DNA from: Lentibacter sp. XHP0401
Lineage (GTDB): Bacteria > Pseudomonadota > Alphaproteobacteria > Rhodobacterales > Rhodobacteraceae
Reading direction: 5' to 3'
Assembly: GCF_025751535.1 (NCBI RefSeq)
Contig: NZ_JAOWLC010000002.1
Span: 248,001-312,000 of the forward strand
Length of the DNA: 64,000 bases
Shown here: positions 31,276 through 40,949 of the stretch, piece by piece
Layout of the letters: each line of letters opens with the position of its first letter
Numbering within the stretch: position 1 is the first letter of the stretch
Position numbers and translations under genes: made by a program
Notes under the pieces: model-generated
Seen by the model: only the letters and a program-made list of their open reading frames with translations
What the model was told of the DNA's origin: nothing
Databases searched by the model: none

Positions 31276-31896
31276 TTAGCTGTCGGGTTTGATCAGCCCC
31301 AAGCCACGCAGGTAAACGCCGATGCCGGATTCGAGCAGGTCTTCAGGGGAAAACGGGCTTTGCGTGCCGGGAGAGTTGCGCGCGAAAAGCTCGACGACGC
31401 CGTGGCTCATGGCCCAGATGTGAGCCGAAAACATGCTGGCAGGCGGGCGTTTGTCGGCGGGGATGTGCTGGCTGAGTTCTGACGCAGCCTGTTCCAGAAC
31501 ACCCCGCGCGCGGGCGGCGACAGAGGCAAGCTCGGGTGTGCGGTTGACCGAGACACCGCTTTCAAACATGGCGATGTAATGCCCCGGATATTTGCGCGCG
31601 AAGGCGAGATAGGCGCGCCCGGTGGCCTCAAACGCCGCCAGCGCCGAGGGCTGGCCCTTTTCATAGGCGTATTGCATGAGGTCGGCGAAGATGTCGTATC
31701 CCTGCCGCGCGGCCTCGGCGATCAGGTCTTCGCGGCCTTCGAAGTGACGATAGACGGCGGCGGGGGTGACGCCAGCTTCCTTGGCCGCTTCCGAGAGCGT
31801 GAAGCCTGTCGGGCCTTTGGCCTCGATCAGTTGCAGGGCGGCCTCGACCAATGCCTGACGCAGGTTGCCGTGGTGATAGCCGCGTTTTTTAGGCAT
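31276..31896 (-). CDS. TetR-family transcriptional regulator
   Basis: The 206-residue protein has an N-terminal TetR helix-turn-helix ([22 protein letters not shown]) and a C-terminal domain of the WHG type ([15 protein letters not shown]). I took the ATG at 31896 ([13 protein letters not shown]), since the YHHGNLR segment is the usual start of this group; the open frame to 31971 would overlap ppk2 by over 80 bp. With this start it overlaps the ppk2 stop by 8 bp, so it is co-transcribed with ppk2. Ligand and targets are unknown. Confidence 0.85.
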   Translation of the reverse strand: MPKKRGYHHGNLRQALVEAALQLIEAKGPTGFTLSEAAKEAGVTPAAVYRHFEGREDLIAEAARQGYDIFADLMQYAYEKGQPSALAAFEATGRAYLAFARKYPGHYIAMFESGVSVNRTPELASVAARARGVLEQAASELSQHIPADKRPPASMFSAHIWAMSHGVVELFARNSPGTQSPFSPEDLLESGIGVYLRGLGLIKPDS

Positions 31897-32758
31897 CCCA
31901 TATCTCGGGGCTGCCGCAGATGCTTGTGTCGATCTGGCCGACGGCTTTTTCATCTTTGCGGGTGTAGTCAATCTGGCTCAACACCGTGCGGATGGCCATC
32001 AGGCGTGCGCGGCGCTTGTCATCGGAACGGATGATTGTCCAAGGGGCCTCGGGCGTGTGTGTGCGGGTGAGGGTTTCGGAAATGGCTTGCGAGTAGTCCT
32101 CCCATTTTTTGAGGCCTTCAACGTCAATCCAGCTGAGCTTCCATTGCTTGAGCGGATCGCTTTCGCGTTTGAGGAAGCGGCGGAGCTGTTCGGCGCGGCC
32201 GACATTGAGCCAGAGCTTGAAGAGGTGGATGCCCTCGTCGGCGAGCATTTTCTCGAAAGCGGGTGTCTGGGTGAAAAAGTGTTCGCGCTGTGCATCGGTG
32301 CAGAAGCCGAAAACTTTTTCAACAACACCACGGTTATACCAACTGCGGTCGTAGAACACGATCTCGCCGCCTGACGGCAGGTGATCAATGTAGCGCTGGA
32401 AATACCATTCGGTTTGCTCTTTTTCGGTCGGCTTGGGCAACGCCACAATGCGTGCGCCACGAGGATTAAGATTCTCACGGAAGCGCTTGATTGTGCCGCC
32501 TTTTCCCGCCGCATCACGGCCTTCAAAGACGATGGCTATGCGCGCGCCCGTCTCTTTGGCCCAGCTTTGCAGCTTGACGAGTTCGATTTGTAGCGCATCG
32601 AGTTCTTTCTCGTAAGCTTTGCGCGGCATCCGTTCGCTGTGCGGATAGGCCGGATTGAGGATTTCGTCTTTGTCCGCACGCTTGAGAGCGTTGCGGATCG
32701 CCTCGGGGGCGTCTTGTTCGAAATAGGTGCTGATGGCTCCGTCAAAGGGCAGCTCCAT
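31889..32758 (-). CDS. ppk2: Polyphosphate kinase 2
   Basis: PPK2 enzymes move phosphate between polyphosphate and nucleoside di- or monophosphates. The 289-residue single-domain protein has Walker A as [17 protein letters not shown] (residues about 78-92), Walker B region [16 protein letters not shown], and the lid residues around [18 protein letters not shown] chose the ATG at 32758 (MELPFDG), with GGAAGG 9 bp upstream; longer frames run into the neighbouring hydrolase gene. It heads a two-gene unit with the TetR regulator. Confidence 0.92.
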   Translation of the reverse strand: MELPFDGAISTYFEQDAPEAIRNALKRADKDEILNPAYPHSERMPRKAYEKELDALQIELVKLQSWAKETGARIAIVFEGRDAAGKGGTIKRFRENLNPRGARIVALPKPTEKEQTEWYFQRYIDHLPSGGEIVFYDRSWYNRGVVEKVFGFCTDAQREHFFTQTPAFEKMLADEGIHLFKLWLNVGRAEQLRRFLKRESDPLKQWKLSWIDVEGLKKWEDYSQAISETLTRTHTPEAPWTIIRSDDKRRARLMAIRTVLSQIDYTRKDEKAVGQIDTSICGSPEIWDA

Positions 32759-32795
32759 GGGCCTCATCCTTCCAGTTTTCTTGCAGTATGGCGGC

Positions 32796-33761
32796 TTAGC
32801 GATGGGGGCGCAATCCTGCGCGCGCGGCGGCGCGGTGAATGGCGGCAATGACGGTGCTTTCGCTGCTGTGCTGGACCATGTGGCCGTGGCCTGCCGCGCG
32901 GGTGAGCACGGCGTCGGGGATGTCATTGAGTAGCGGTTCGGAGTGGATCGAAAGGCCCACGGTGATGTCATCGGTTCCGTGGACGATCTCGACGGGGAGG
33001 CGCATTTGCGGATAGAGCGGGGCCATCTCTTTGATTTCGCTTAACAGATTGGCGCGCTGGAAAGAGGTGGCGCGCATGGAGGTGTAGCGCAGCGAGAGCT
33101 TTGGAACGAAATAGTCAAAGTAGCCCTCCGGCACGGCATCGGGTGTGAACACATCTTGCAGGATGGATTCGATACGGGCCTCGCTGATGACGGCTGGCAG
33201 CAAGGGCAGGAACAGCGGGCCAAGAAGAGGGTTTGAGCCTGCCTGATAGAGCGGATCGAGGGCGGACTCCCAAGGATGAGAGGCCGCAGCAACTGGCACA
33301 AGGGCGGCGAGACGCTCGGGCATATAGACAGCCCAGGCGAGAGCAACGGACCCGCCATAGGAATGCCCCATAACAACAGGTTTCTGCGTGCCCATGGCTT
33401 CGGCTGTGTCGGCCATTTGAGCCGCTTGGGCGCGTAGAGAGTCGCCCTTCGGGCTAACGGCGGCACTGTAGCCAAGGCCCGGCCGATCAATAATATAGAT
33501 ACGGTAGTCGGCGGCGAGTTTGCCTGCCAGCGAGAAGGTCATATCGCGTGTGTGACCGTTGGAGCCGTGAATGAGCACAAGATCCGGCGCGCCCTCACGG
33601 CCTGTGACAACCACGTGCATGTCGGTGCCGTTCACCTTGATGATCTGCCCGCGCGGCGGACCTGCGGCCTCAGCGGCGCGCTCGGCTTTTTGGGCGAGGA
33701 GCCAGAGCAGAAGCCAGAGAAGCAAAAGTGCTAGAAGGTTATAAAGGGTAATTTTGAGCAT
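32796..33761 (-). CDS. Membrane-anchored alpha/beta hydrolase
   Basis: The 321-residue protein has an N-terminal membrane anchor (about residues 5-23) and an alpha/beta hydrolase domain with the oxyanion HGSNG, the nucleophile Ser in [12 protein letters not shown], and a C-terminal His in [19 protein letters not shown] provides the acidic residue. It could be an esterase, lipase or epoxide hydrolase; nothing in the sequence decides. It lies 2 bp after metA on the same strand, so the two may be co-transcribed by proximity. Confidence 0.86.
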   Translation of the reverse strand: MLKITLYNLLALLLLWLLLWLLAQKAERAAEAAGPPRGQIIKVNGTDMHVVVTGREGAPDLVLIHGSNGHTRDMTFSLAGKLAADYRIYIIDRPGLGYSAAVSPKGDSLRAQAAQMADTAEAMGTQKPVVMGHSYGGSVALAWAVYMPERLAALVPVAAASHPWESALDPLYQAGSNPLLGPLFLPLLPAVISEARIESILQDVFTPDAVPEGYFDYFVPKLSLRYTSMRATSFQRANLLSEIKEMAPLYPQMRLPVEIVHGTDDITVGLSIHSEPLLNDIPDAVLTRAAGHGHMVQHSSESTVIAAIHRAAARAGLRPHR

Positions 33762-33763
33762 GA

Positions 33764-34717
33764 TCAGCCGCGCAGATCGGTGCTTTCCAGCCCGATTTTT
33801 TCGATTTCAAACGGTGTGGTTTCGTAAATTTCGGAAATCCAGTTGCCATAGAGCAGATGCGCATGGCTGCGCCAGCGGTTGAGAGGGGTCTGGGAAGCGT
33901 CGTCATTCGGGAAATAGTTGACGGGGAGTTGAATTTCAGCGCCTGCGATCTGGTTTTCTGCCAGGTCGCGGGCGTATTCCTCGCCGAGCGTGCCGCTGTC
34001 GTATTCAAGATGGTTGAAGACATAGAGCGCACGGTGGGCCGGGTCTTCGACCAGCGCGGGGCCGACCTCTTCGGAGTGCAGGAGGACTTTGAGGCCTGCG
34101 GCTTCGATCTCGTCGCGTCTCATTTCGGTCCAGCGGCTCACGGGCATTGAGAAGTCGTCAGAAAACCCTCTGAGAAGAGTGTTTTGCGGAGCGAAGTTAA
34201 GGTGACGATAACAGCCAAAAAGCTTGTGGTCGAGCAGGTGCTTTTTCACCCCGTGGAAGTAGCCGAGCATGGCCATGCCGCCCCAGCAGACACCAAATGT
34301 ACTGTGGACATGGGTTTGGGTCCAGTCAAAGACGCGGGTGAGCTCGCCCCAGTAGGTGACATCTTCGAACTCAAGATGCTCGATCGGCGCGCCAGTGATG
34401 ATGAGGCCGTCGAACTTTTCGCCTGAGGCCTCAACCTCTTCAAAGGGGCGGTAGAACTCTTCCATATGTTCGGCGGCTGTGTTGCGCGAGTGATGCTCGG
34501 ACATGCGGATGAGCGAAAGCTCGATTTGCAGAGGCGTTGCCCCGATGAGGCGGGCAAACTGGTTCTCGGTCTGGATTTTCTTGGGCATGAGATTGAGAAG
34601 GCCAATGCGCAGCGGGCGGATGTCCTGCCGCATGGCCTGATCTTCGCTCATGACGCTGACGCCCTCGCGGTTGAGCACGGTATAGGCGGGCAGGTGAGAG
34701 GGCAGTTTGATGGGCAT
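33764..34717 (-). CDS. metA: Homoserine O-acetyltransferase (MetA family, acetyl-type)
   Basis: MetA acylates homoserine in the first committed step of methionine synthesis. The 317-residue protein has the nucleophile Cys144 ([11 protein letters not shown]) and the His-x-Glu pair in FNHLEYD. At the position that sets acyl choice this protein has Glu113 ([10 protein letters not shown]), matching the Bacillus-type enzymes that use acetyl-CoA; Gly there marks succinyl-CoA users such as E. coli. So the annotation as succinyltransferase, which homology transfer would give, is probably wrong. No SAM-II riboswitch was recognised upstream; a P-loop ATPase gene ends 29 bp away. Confidence 0.92.
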   Translation of the reverse strand: MPIKLPSHLPAYTVLNREGVSVMSEDQAMRQDIRPLRIGLLNLMPKKIQTENQFARLIGATPLQIELSLIRMSEHHSRNTAAEHMEEFYRPFEEVEASGEKFDGLIITGAPIEHLEFEDVTYWGELTRVFDWTQTHVHSTFGVCWGGMAMLGYFHGVKKHLLDHKLFGCYRHLNFAPQNTLLRGFSDDFSMPVSRWTEMRRDEIEAAGLKVLLHSEEVGPALVEDPAHRALYVFNHLEYDSGTLGEEYARDLAENQIAGAEIQLPVNYFPNDDASQTPLNRWRSHAHLLYGNWISEIYETTPFEIEKIGLESTDLRG

Positions 34718-34746
34718 TTAGGAGGCCTCGTGTTTGGGGCGGATGA

Positions 34747-35610
34747 TTAGGCGGTGCGTCTCTCGATGGCGGCAGTCACGACAGCGTCAAAATCAGCGGC
34801 GTCGCGCACTGTGGCGATATCGGAAGCATCGACGGTGATGCCCCAGTTTGCCATGGCTTCATAACGCGGTTGGCGATGTGCAAGGGCGCGGGCGTAGGTG
34901 TAGCGAATGAAGTTATCTGGATCAACTTCATCTTCGGAGCATTTGTTTTTGCTGAGATATTCGTGCCAGACACGGGAGAGAAATGCTGGTTGGTAAGCCA
35001 TAGGTTTGGGCGCGCGGTCAAAGCGGCGGATGAGCTCTTCGGTGTGAGCCTCGGAGCCTTTGAGCCAGATCATCAGGGTGTTGGCACTCAGGCACTTCAT
35101 GATCTCGTCATCGGGATTGCCGGCATCGACCCATTCACAGATTGAGCCACCGGTGTCACAGATAAAGTGCGGATAGCCGTAGAGCGCTTTGGCGCGGTCG
35201 ATGAAATAGGGCGTGTCCATGAGCGCAGCGATTTCGGCGCGGCGGAACTGCTCCTGCCGCGCGGCGTAGCTGTGCATGGTCATACCGTTCTTGGCCATGG
35301 CCCCCGGTTTGCCGAGATAGGAGGAGACGGCGGCGAGGTTGCCGAAGGTGATATTGGAGCCGATGTAGATTGAATCCGACATCAGAAGATCGCGCAGGAA
35401 GGGAACTTTCATCGCCTCGCGTTTGGCGTTGTCGGCGATATATTCGCCCATGTAGCGCGTGCCGATGCGGTAATCTATCGAATAGTGAAACCAGTCACCC
35501 GCATCGCGCAGCAGGTTGGAGACATGGGTTTTGCCAAGGCCTGACATGCCGAAAAACAAAACTTTCTTTTCAGGGGCATTGCGCCAGCTTTGCGCTGTTG
35601 GATAGATCAT
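34747..35610 (-). CDS. P-loop ATPase of unknown function
   Basis: The 287-residue protein has a clear Walker A, VLFFGMSGLGKTHVS at residues 17-31 (GMSGLGKT at 21-28), followed by an adenylate-kinase-like layout: HYSIDYRIGTRYM, an unusual run YIGSNITFGNLAAVSSYLGK, and FICDTGGSICEWVD. I do not recognise a named family beyond P-loop NTPases; a kinase or ATPase role is possible. It lies 29 bp upstream of metA on the same strand, so the two may be co-transcribed. No membrane segment or signal peptide is visible. Its function cannot be stated. Confidence 0.75.
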   Translation of the reverse strand: MIYPTAQSWRNAPEKKVLFFGMSGLGKTHVSNLLRDAGDWFHYSIDYRIGTRYMGEYIADNAKREAMKVPFLRDLLMSDSIYIGSNITFGNLAAVSSYLGKPGAMAKNGMTMHSYAARQEQFRRAEIAALMDTPYFIDRAKALYGYPHFICDTGGSICEWVDAGNPDDEIMKCLSANTLMIWLKGSEAHTEELIRRFDRAPKPMAYQPAFLSRVWHEYLSKNKCSEDEVDPDNFIRYTYARALAHRQPRYEAMANWGITVDASDIATVRDAADFDAVVTAAIERRTA

Positions 35611-35663
35611 CTCTGGCCTCGTTTACTCGTGTTCCTCTGGAGTAAAGCGGCAATGGCAGAGGG

Positions 35664-36578
35664 TCAAAGCGTTTTATTGCGAACGAACGTCCAAAGGCGG
35701 CCATCCAGGATGAGAAGGCCAAGGGCGAGGATGCCGAAACCGAGGAGCGCACGCGGGTGGAGCGCCTCGCCCAGAACGGCCCAGCCAAGAACAATCGCTA
35801 TGGGGGGCATGATAAGCGTGACCAACATGAGATTGCCCGAGCCCGCCATGGCGAGGACGCGGTAGTAGAGCAAATAGGCGAGCACCGTGGCGACGAGCGC
35901 GTAATAGGCGATTGCGGCGAGGGTTTCGAGGCGCAGTTCAAGTGTGAGCGGGCCTTCAAAGTGCCATGCGAGCGGAACCATAATGAGTGCGGTGCAGGTG
36001 AGCATACCCGCCGCGGCAACAAGCGGGGGGAGACCAGTGAGGTGCTTGCGCGCCCAGACGCCAGCGAAGGCGTAGGAGAGCGTTGCAGTGAGAGCTGCGA
36101 TCTGGGCCAGCGAGCGGATATCAAAATTGCGCAGGTTTTCCAGCCCAACGGCTGTTGCCACGCCGAAGAAGCCGATGCTGACGCCCGCAAGCTTGCGCGT
36201 GCTCAGGCGCTCGTCGGTCAGAAAGAGTGCGGCGACCAGCACGCCGCATATGGCTGTGGCGCTGTTGAGAATGGCGGTGAGGCCGCTTTCAATGTGGAGC
36301 TGTGACCAGTTGAGCAAGGTGAAGGGGATAATGTTGTTGAGAAGTCCCATGACGAGGAACACGCCCCAGATTTTAGCGCCTTTGGGGCGGTGCAGACGTA
36401 GGGCGAAGACCAGCGCCCATAGCACAAGTGCCGCCCAGAGTGCGCGGTGTGCCACTGTCGAGAGCACGCCGATTTCGTTAAGGGCGATGCGCACCGAGAG
36501 GAAAACCGCGCCCCAGACGAGCGCCAGCAGGAGCAGTTCGGCCCATGCACGGGGTGATATGGTTTTTTGCGCGTTCAT
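35664..36578 (-). CDS. EamA-type (DMT) transporter
   Basis: The 304-residue membrane protein has ten predicted hydrophobic spans in two EamA repeats, each with a Pro/Gly-rich segment (for example VWGAVFLSVRIALNEIG in the first and VLGWAVLGEALHPRALLGFGIL in the second). DMT proteins export amino acids, nucleotides or drugs. The substrate is not readable. It lies 53 bp from the P-loop ATPase and is transcribed in the same direction. Confidence 0.85.
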   Translation of the reverse strand: MNAQKTISPRAWAELLLLALVWGAVFLSVRIALNEIGVLSTVAHRALWAALVLWALVFALRLHRPKGAKIWGVFLVMGLLNNIIPFTLLNWSQLHIESGLTAILNSATAICGVLVAALFLTDERLSTRKLAGVSIGFFGVATAVGLENLRNFDIRSLAQIAALTATLSYAFAGVWARKHLTGLPPLVAAAGMLTCTALIMVPLAWHFEGPLTLELRLETLAAIAYYALVATVLAYLLYYRVLAMAGSGNLMLVTLIMPPIAIVLGWAVLGEALHPRALLGFGILALGLLILDGRLWTFVRNKTL

Positions 36579-36637
36579 GAGAGAGCCTTGTCACTCAATA
36601 GCCAGCAAGGCGACCCGTTTCTTGCTGGATAGATAAA

Positions 36638-36668
36638 AAAACGCCCCGCCGGGAGGGCAGGGCGTTTT
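36638..36668 (-). terminator. Terminator of the porin gene
   Basis: AAAACGCCC (36638-36646) pairs with GGGCGTTTT (36660-36668); on the minus strand it ends in a T run, 22 bp after the porin stop. Confidence 0.85.
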
Positions 36669-36689
36669 GAACTTTAGCAAGGCTTCGAA

Positions 36690-37721
36690 TTAGAAGCTGT
36701 AAGCGACTTTGACGCCGAAGGCGACCGCGTCACCGCTGAAATTAACGGGACCGACTGATTGATCGCCTGGTTTGATGTATTGCACACCACCCGTGACTTT
36801 GAGGCTCTCGTTTACGTTATAGGATGCTCCGAGACCGATGCTCTTATAGCCGGTTGTGGGCGAGAGAGCAGTGTTGCCGGGGCGTGTGCCCGCTGCTTCA
36901 TAGCCCAATGTCATTGCAAGGCTGAGCTTGTCGTTAATCTTGCGGCCAACACCCAAGGTCAGGCTTGTTGAATCGTCGCGGAAGTTGACCCAATTTGTGG
37001 ATGCGCCGCCGCCAACAGGTGTTGAGTCTAGTGATGAGCCCTTCCATTTCACATGACGAACCGAACCAAAGAGCAGTGTGTCTTTTGCGATCCCTGTCTG
37101 GAACTCGAGGTTCAGGCTTTCGGGAGTCTGGTGGCTGGCCGTGACAGGAGTAACAAAGTTTGTTGTTCCGTCCAGCTTGTTTGAGATGGAGGTGCTATAT
37201 GTCAGCGCGATACGCATTGCGATTTCCGGACGCTCGTAGGCGGCACCGACAAGTGCACCCCAAGCGTAATCGCCCGACGCATTCAGGATACCGGGTGTTG
37301 AGGTGATTGTGCCCGTCAATGACTGAGCGCGCGCACCCGCGTGAACGCTCCAGTTGTTATTGAACTTGTAGCGTCCAACAAAGGTAATCGCCTTGCTTGA
37401 TACATCGGCAAAGCCGCCTGCAAAGGGCCCTGAAGTGTAGCGAATGTCTGCACCGAAAGGTTGGTCAACAATTACCGCTACATCTACCTTGTCGGTGAGC
37501 GCCTTCTTGATTGAAAAGCTCACGGGGCTGTAACGCGTTGTGGCATCATTTGTGCCCAGTGTGCCGGATACGTTCGGGTCGACCGTGCCGACCGAGAAGG
37601 TAACAACATCGCCACTTTCGAAAATGGGTGTAATCCACTGACCAGAGCGGTCGATACCGCCGGCGATGGCTGTGGTTGCAAGTAGCGAGAACATGCTCGC
37701 GCTGAGTGCTAATTTCTTCAT
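36690..37721 (-). CDS. Outer-membrane beta-barrel protein, FadL/OmpP1-like
   Basis: The 343-residue protein has a signal peptide (residues 1-20, ending AIAGG) and a barrel of amphipathic strands ending in Phe (VAFGVKVAYSF), the usual outer-membrane C-terminal signature. The spacing of Gly/Tyr-rich strands and the N-terminal GGIDRSGQ hatch-like region resemble the FadL family, which takes up long-chain fatty acids or other hydrophobic compounds. I chose the ATG at 37721 with a GGGAGGAG site 4 bp upstream; an upstream ATG at 37859 is unlikely. It is a single-gene unit with its own terminator. Confidence 0.83.
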   Translation of the reverse strand: MKKLALSASMFSLLATTAIAGGIDRSGQWITPIFESGDVVTFSVGTVDPNVSGTLGTNDATTRYSPVSFSIKKALTDKVDVAVIVDQPFGADIRYTSGPFAGGFADVSSKAITFVGRYKFNNNWSVHAGARAQSLTGTITSTPGILNASGDYAWGALVGAAYERPEIAMRIALTYSTSISNKLDGTTNFVTPVTASHQTPESLNLEFQTGIAKDTLLFGSVRHVKWKGSSLDSTPVGGGASTNWVNFRDDSTSLTLGVGRKINDKLSLAMTLGYEAAGTRPGNTALSPTTGYKSIGLGASYNVNESLKVTGGVQYIKPGDQSVGPVNFSGDAVAFGVKVAYSF

Positions 37722-37894
37722 TTTGGTCTCCTCCCAAAAAACTTTACTCAAACTATCGGCAAAGTTCCGCTGCACAAATAGGTTCCGTTGCGGCAGGTCT
37801 TGAAACGCAACGTCATGTGACATGAAAGACAAAAAAAACAGCGGTTTTATGCGCTTCATGGTCTGAAAAAGGCGAAACAGGCATGAGTTAGGCG

Positions 37895-38776
37895 TTACAC
37901 GTGGGCCAGTTTACGGGTTTCGCTCCAGATATTGAAGTAGTTTCCAGCAAAAATCAGCAGCGCGCCGACCAAGACCCAGACATCCAGTGCTTCGGCGTAA
38001 AAGGCTGCGCCGATAAGTGCAATCACGGGCAGGCGTGCAAAATCTATCGGAACAACCACTGTTGCGGGCGCAAGGCTGAGCGCGGTTGTCAGGCAGAAAT
38101 GCGCGATGAGCCCCGCGCAGCCGATGAGCAACAGCCAAGGGGCTGTTGTGGCCGATGGCAGGGCGATATCGCCGTCATACCCTGCAAGAGCAATTCCGAA
38201 GACGGCTTGCAGGGTGGTGAGATAGAAGAGAATACAGGTGATTTTCTCGCTGCGGGTGAGCCGCTTGGTTGTCATGATCGTGATTGCAAAGCAGACTGCG
38301 GCAAGCGCTGCTGTGATTACCCCGATGCCGACCGTTTCGCTTCCGAAGGGTCGCGCGACGATCAGGATGCCCGCAAAGCCAAGGGCGGCTGCGGTTGCCC
38401 GAGTCGGTGTCATCCGCTCCCCCAGAACAAAGGGTGAGAGCACGAGCACCCAGATCGGCGAGGTGAATTCGAGGGCGAAGACCTGCGCGAGCGGAATGAC
38501 GGTGAGCGCAAAGAACCACAGGTTCTGGCCGGTGAAATGTGCTATATTGCGGATGAATTGCACACCGAGATGTCGCCGCGTGATATCCTTCAAGTGCCCG
38601 GTGGCACTGGCCACGACCATCACGATCACAACCCCGATCAAGCTACGATACATCATGATTTCAAATGTATCCAGCTCGAAGCTCACAGCCCGCCCGGCCA
38701 CGGCCATAGCCGTAAACGAGGCAATCGCCCCGATCATCCAAAGCATAGCGCGCAGGGTCTGGGCGGTGTCAGTCAT
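37895..38776 (-). CDS. EamA-type (DMT) transporter
   Basis: The 293-residue protein is a second drug/metabolite exporter in the window, with two EamA repeats and about ten hydrophobic spans. The segments LGVQFIRNIAHFTGQNLWFFALTVIPLAQ and VVPIDFARLPVIALIGAAFYAEALD (about residues 70 and 230) are characteristic of this group. The substrate is unknown. It lies 81 bp downstream of the guaA stop, separated by a repeat-like hairpin region. Confidence 0.85.
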   Translation of the reverse strand: MTDTAQTLRAMLWMIGAIASFTAMAVAGRAVSFELDTFEIMMYRSLIGVVIVMVVASATGHLKDITRRHLGVQFIRNIAHFTGQNLWFFALTVIPLAQVFALEFTSPIWVLVLSPFVLGERMTPTRATAAALGFAGILIVARPFGSETVGIGVITAALAAVCFAITIMTTKRLTRSEKITCILFYLTTLQAVFGIALAGYDGDIALPSATTAPWLLLIGCAGLIAHFCLTTALSLAPATVVVPIDFARLPVIALIGAAFYAEALDVWVLVGALLIFAGNYFNIWSETRKLAHV

Positions 38777-38800
38777 GTCTTTTTTATTGCCACAAATATC

Positions 38801-38848
38801 CCGGGGGGCTGGGGGCTGGCCCCCAGCGGATCGGCGCGCGAAGCGCGT
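38801..38848. repeat. Paired GC hairpins with CCCGG/GATATTT motif after guaA
   Basis: GCTGGGGG (38808-38815), loop CTGG, CCCCCAGC (38820-38827) is a perfect stem; a second, GGCGCGC-GAA-GCGCGT, lies at 38833-38848. Read on the minus strand it is followed by CCGGGATATTTG. This combination resembles a common intergenic element of Rhodobacterales. It may act as guaA terminator. Confidence 0.5.
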
Positions 38849-38857
38849 CGAAGCCTC

Positions 38858-40429
38858 TCACTCCCACTCGATCGTGCCGGGGGGTTTGGAGGTTACGTCA
38901 TAGGTCACACGGTTGATGCCTTTGACTTCGTTGATAATCCGCGTGGCGGTTTCACCGAGGAAATCGTGGCTGAACGGGTAATAATCCGCCGTCATGCCGT
39001 CCACCGAAGTTACAGCGCGCAGAGCGCAGGCAAAATCATAGGTGCGCCCGTCCCCCATGACGCCCACGGTGCGCACAGGGAGAATCGCAACGAAAGCTTG
39101 CCATATATCGTCGTAAAGCCCGTGTTTGCGGATTTGGTCGATATAGACCGCATCGGCCTTGCGCAGGATTTCGAGCTTTTCGCGGGTGATTTCACCGGGG
39201 CATCGGATGGCAAGGCCGGGGCCAGGGAAAGGGTGACGTCCGATGAAGCTTGCGGGGAGGCCAAGCTCGCGGCCAAGCTCGCGCACTTCGTCTTTGAAGA
39301 GGCCGCGCAGCGGCTCGACGAGCTTGAGGCCCATCTTTTCGGGCAAACCTCCGACGTTGTGGTGTGATTTGATGGTGACAGACGGACCACCAGAGAAGCT
39401 TACGCTTTCGATGACGTCGGGATAGAGCGTGCCTTGGGCGAGGAATTCCGCGCCTTCGATCTGGTCGGCGTGTTTCTGGAACACATCGATAAAGAGGCGA
39501 CCGATGATCTTGCGCTTGGTTTCGGGATCGGAGACGCCCTCAAGCTCGCCGAGGAAAAGCTCTGTTTCGTCGGCATGGATAAGATTGAGGTTGTAGTTGT
39601 CACGAAACATTGTCGTGACTTCTTCGGCCTCGTGGAGACGCAGCAAGCCGTGGTCGACAAACACACAGGTGAGCTGCTCGCCGATGGCTTCGTGCAGAAG
39701 AAGGCCTGTGACCGAGCTGTCGACGCCGCCCGAGAGCGCGCAGATAACTTTTTTGTCACCGACCTGCTCACGGATGAGGCGGATCATTTCTTCTCGGTAG
39801 GCGCCCATGGTCCAATCGCCCGAGAATCCTGCGAGCTTCACGAAGTTTTCATAGAGGGTCTTGCCGTTGGGGGTGTGGTGCACTTCGGGGTGAAACTGCA
39901 CGGCGAAAAAGTTGCGCGACAGATCTGCGGTCATGGCAAAGGGCGCGCCGGGAGATGTGCCGAGCACTTCAAAGCCCGGAGCGATTTCGCTCACGTGGTC
40001 GCCGTGGCTCATCCAGACCTGCTCGCGGCCTGATCCGTCCATGAACCAGCCGTTGATAAACTCGGGGCGTGCCTCTGCCGGGCTGACCCATGCGCGGCCA
40101 AACTCGGCTGTGGCATGCTCACCCGCCTCAACCTTGCCACCAAGGTCGTGCATCATCACTTGCTGGCCATAGCAGATGCCGAGAATCGGCACACCGAGCG
40201 TATAGGCGCTGGCGGGAGGGCGCGGAGAGCCTTCACGCATGACCGAATCCGGCCCACCCGAAAAGATGATCGCCTTGGGGGCAAGCTCGGCCAGAAGCGC
40301 GTCATCTACCTTTTGGTAGGGGTGGATTTCGCAGTAGACATTGAGCTCGCGCAAGCGGCGCGCGATGAGCTGCGTGACCTGGCTGCCAAAGTCGATGATG
40401 AGGAGGGTTTCATGCGATATATCTGTCAT
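38858..40429 (-). CDS. guaA: GMP synthase (glutamine-hydrolysing)
   Basis: GuaA makes GMP from XMP with ATP and glutamine. The 523-residue two-domain protein has an N-terminal class I glutamine amidotransferase with the nucleophile Cys in [12 protein letters not shown] and HPEVHHT, and a C-terminal ATP-pyrophosphatase with the PP-loop [11 protein letters not shown], then [24 protein letters not shown] and the closing KPPGTIEWE. The length is normal. It is divergent from the VOC gene. Confidence 0.98.
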   Translation of the reverse strand: MTDISHETLLIIDFGSQVTQLIARRLRELNVYCEIHPYQKVDDALLAELAPKAIIFSGGPDSVMREGSPRPPASAYTLGVPILGICYGQQVMMHDLGGKVEAGEHATAEFGRAWVSPAEARPEFINGWFMDGSGREQVWMSHGDHVSEIAPGFEVLGTSPGAPFAMTADLSRNFFAVQFHPEVHHTPNGKTLYENFVKLAGFSGDWTMGAYREEMIRLIREQVGDKKVICALSGGVDSSVTGLLLHEAIGEQLTCVFVDHGLLRLHEAEEVTTMFRDNYNLNLIHADETELFLGELEGVSDPETKRKIIGRLFIDVFQKHADQIEGAEFLAQGTLYPDVIESVSFSGGPSVTIKSHHNVGGLPEKMGLKLVEPLRGLFKDEVRELGRELGLPASFIGRHPFPGPGLAIRCPGEITREKLEILRKADAVYIDQIRKHGLYDDIWQAFVAILPVRTVGVMGDGRTYDFACALRAVTSVDGMTADYYPFSHDFLGETATRIINEVKGINRVTYDVTSKPPGTIEWE

Positions 40430-40554
40430 GATCTGGCTCTAGGGCAGTGCGCGAAAAAGGTCAATTCCCAGAGATGGGGGAAAACACGGGACAAGCGCGT
40501 TTTGCTGTGTAACTTATGGGCGGTGGAACTGTTCGAGAGTGAAAGGACGTCAAA

Positions 40555-40941
40555 ATGAAATTACGCTATACGATTTTATATGTGGATGATGTTCAAGCGA
40601 GCCTTGCCTTTTACACTGCAGCTTTCGGACTTGAGGTGGGCTTTTTGCACGAGAGCAAGGATTATGGAGAGCTGGTGACCGGTGAGACAAAGCTTGCGTT
40701 TTCGTCTCGGGCCTTGATGGAAAGTCTGGGTAAAAAGCCTGCATTGCCACAATCTGATGCGCCTGTGTTCGAAATTGCTTTCGAAACAGATAATGTTACG
40801 GCAGGTTTTGAGCGCGCGGTAAACGCAGGTGGCAAAGTCGTGCAGCCCGTGGAAGAGATGCCGTGGGGGCAGACAACCTCTTACATCAGTGATCCTGACG
40901 GGTATCTTGTTGAAATTTGCTCGCCCGTGAACAACACATGA
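40555..40941 (+). CDS. VOC (glyoxalase/bleomycin-resistance) family protein
   Basis: The 128-residue protein has two beta-alpha-beta-beta-beta modules of the vicinal oxygen chelate fold. The first begins LRYTILYVDDVQASLAFYTAAFG; the second has YISDPDGYLVEICSP, a typical DP-(D/N)-G metal-side end. The metal ligands of glyoxalase I are not all present, so the function is open: a lyase, a dioxygenase or drug binding are all possible. It lies 9 bp before the MgtC-type gene. Confidence 0.8.
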   Translation: MKLRYTILYVDDVQASLAFYTAAFGLEVGFLHESKDYGELVTGETKLAFSSRALMESLGKKPALPQSDAPVFEIAFETDNVTAGFERAVNAGGKVVQPVEEMPWGQTTSYISDPDGYLVEICSPVNNT

Positions 40942-40949
40942 AAGCGTAA

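Noticed and set aside
34718-34746. SAM-II riboswitch upstream of metA
   Set aside because: Only 29 bases separate metA from the previous gene, and none of the riboswitch core is recognisable.
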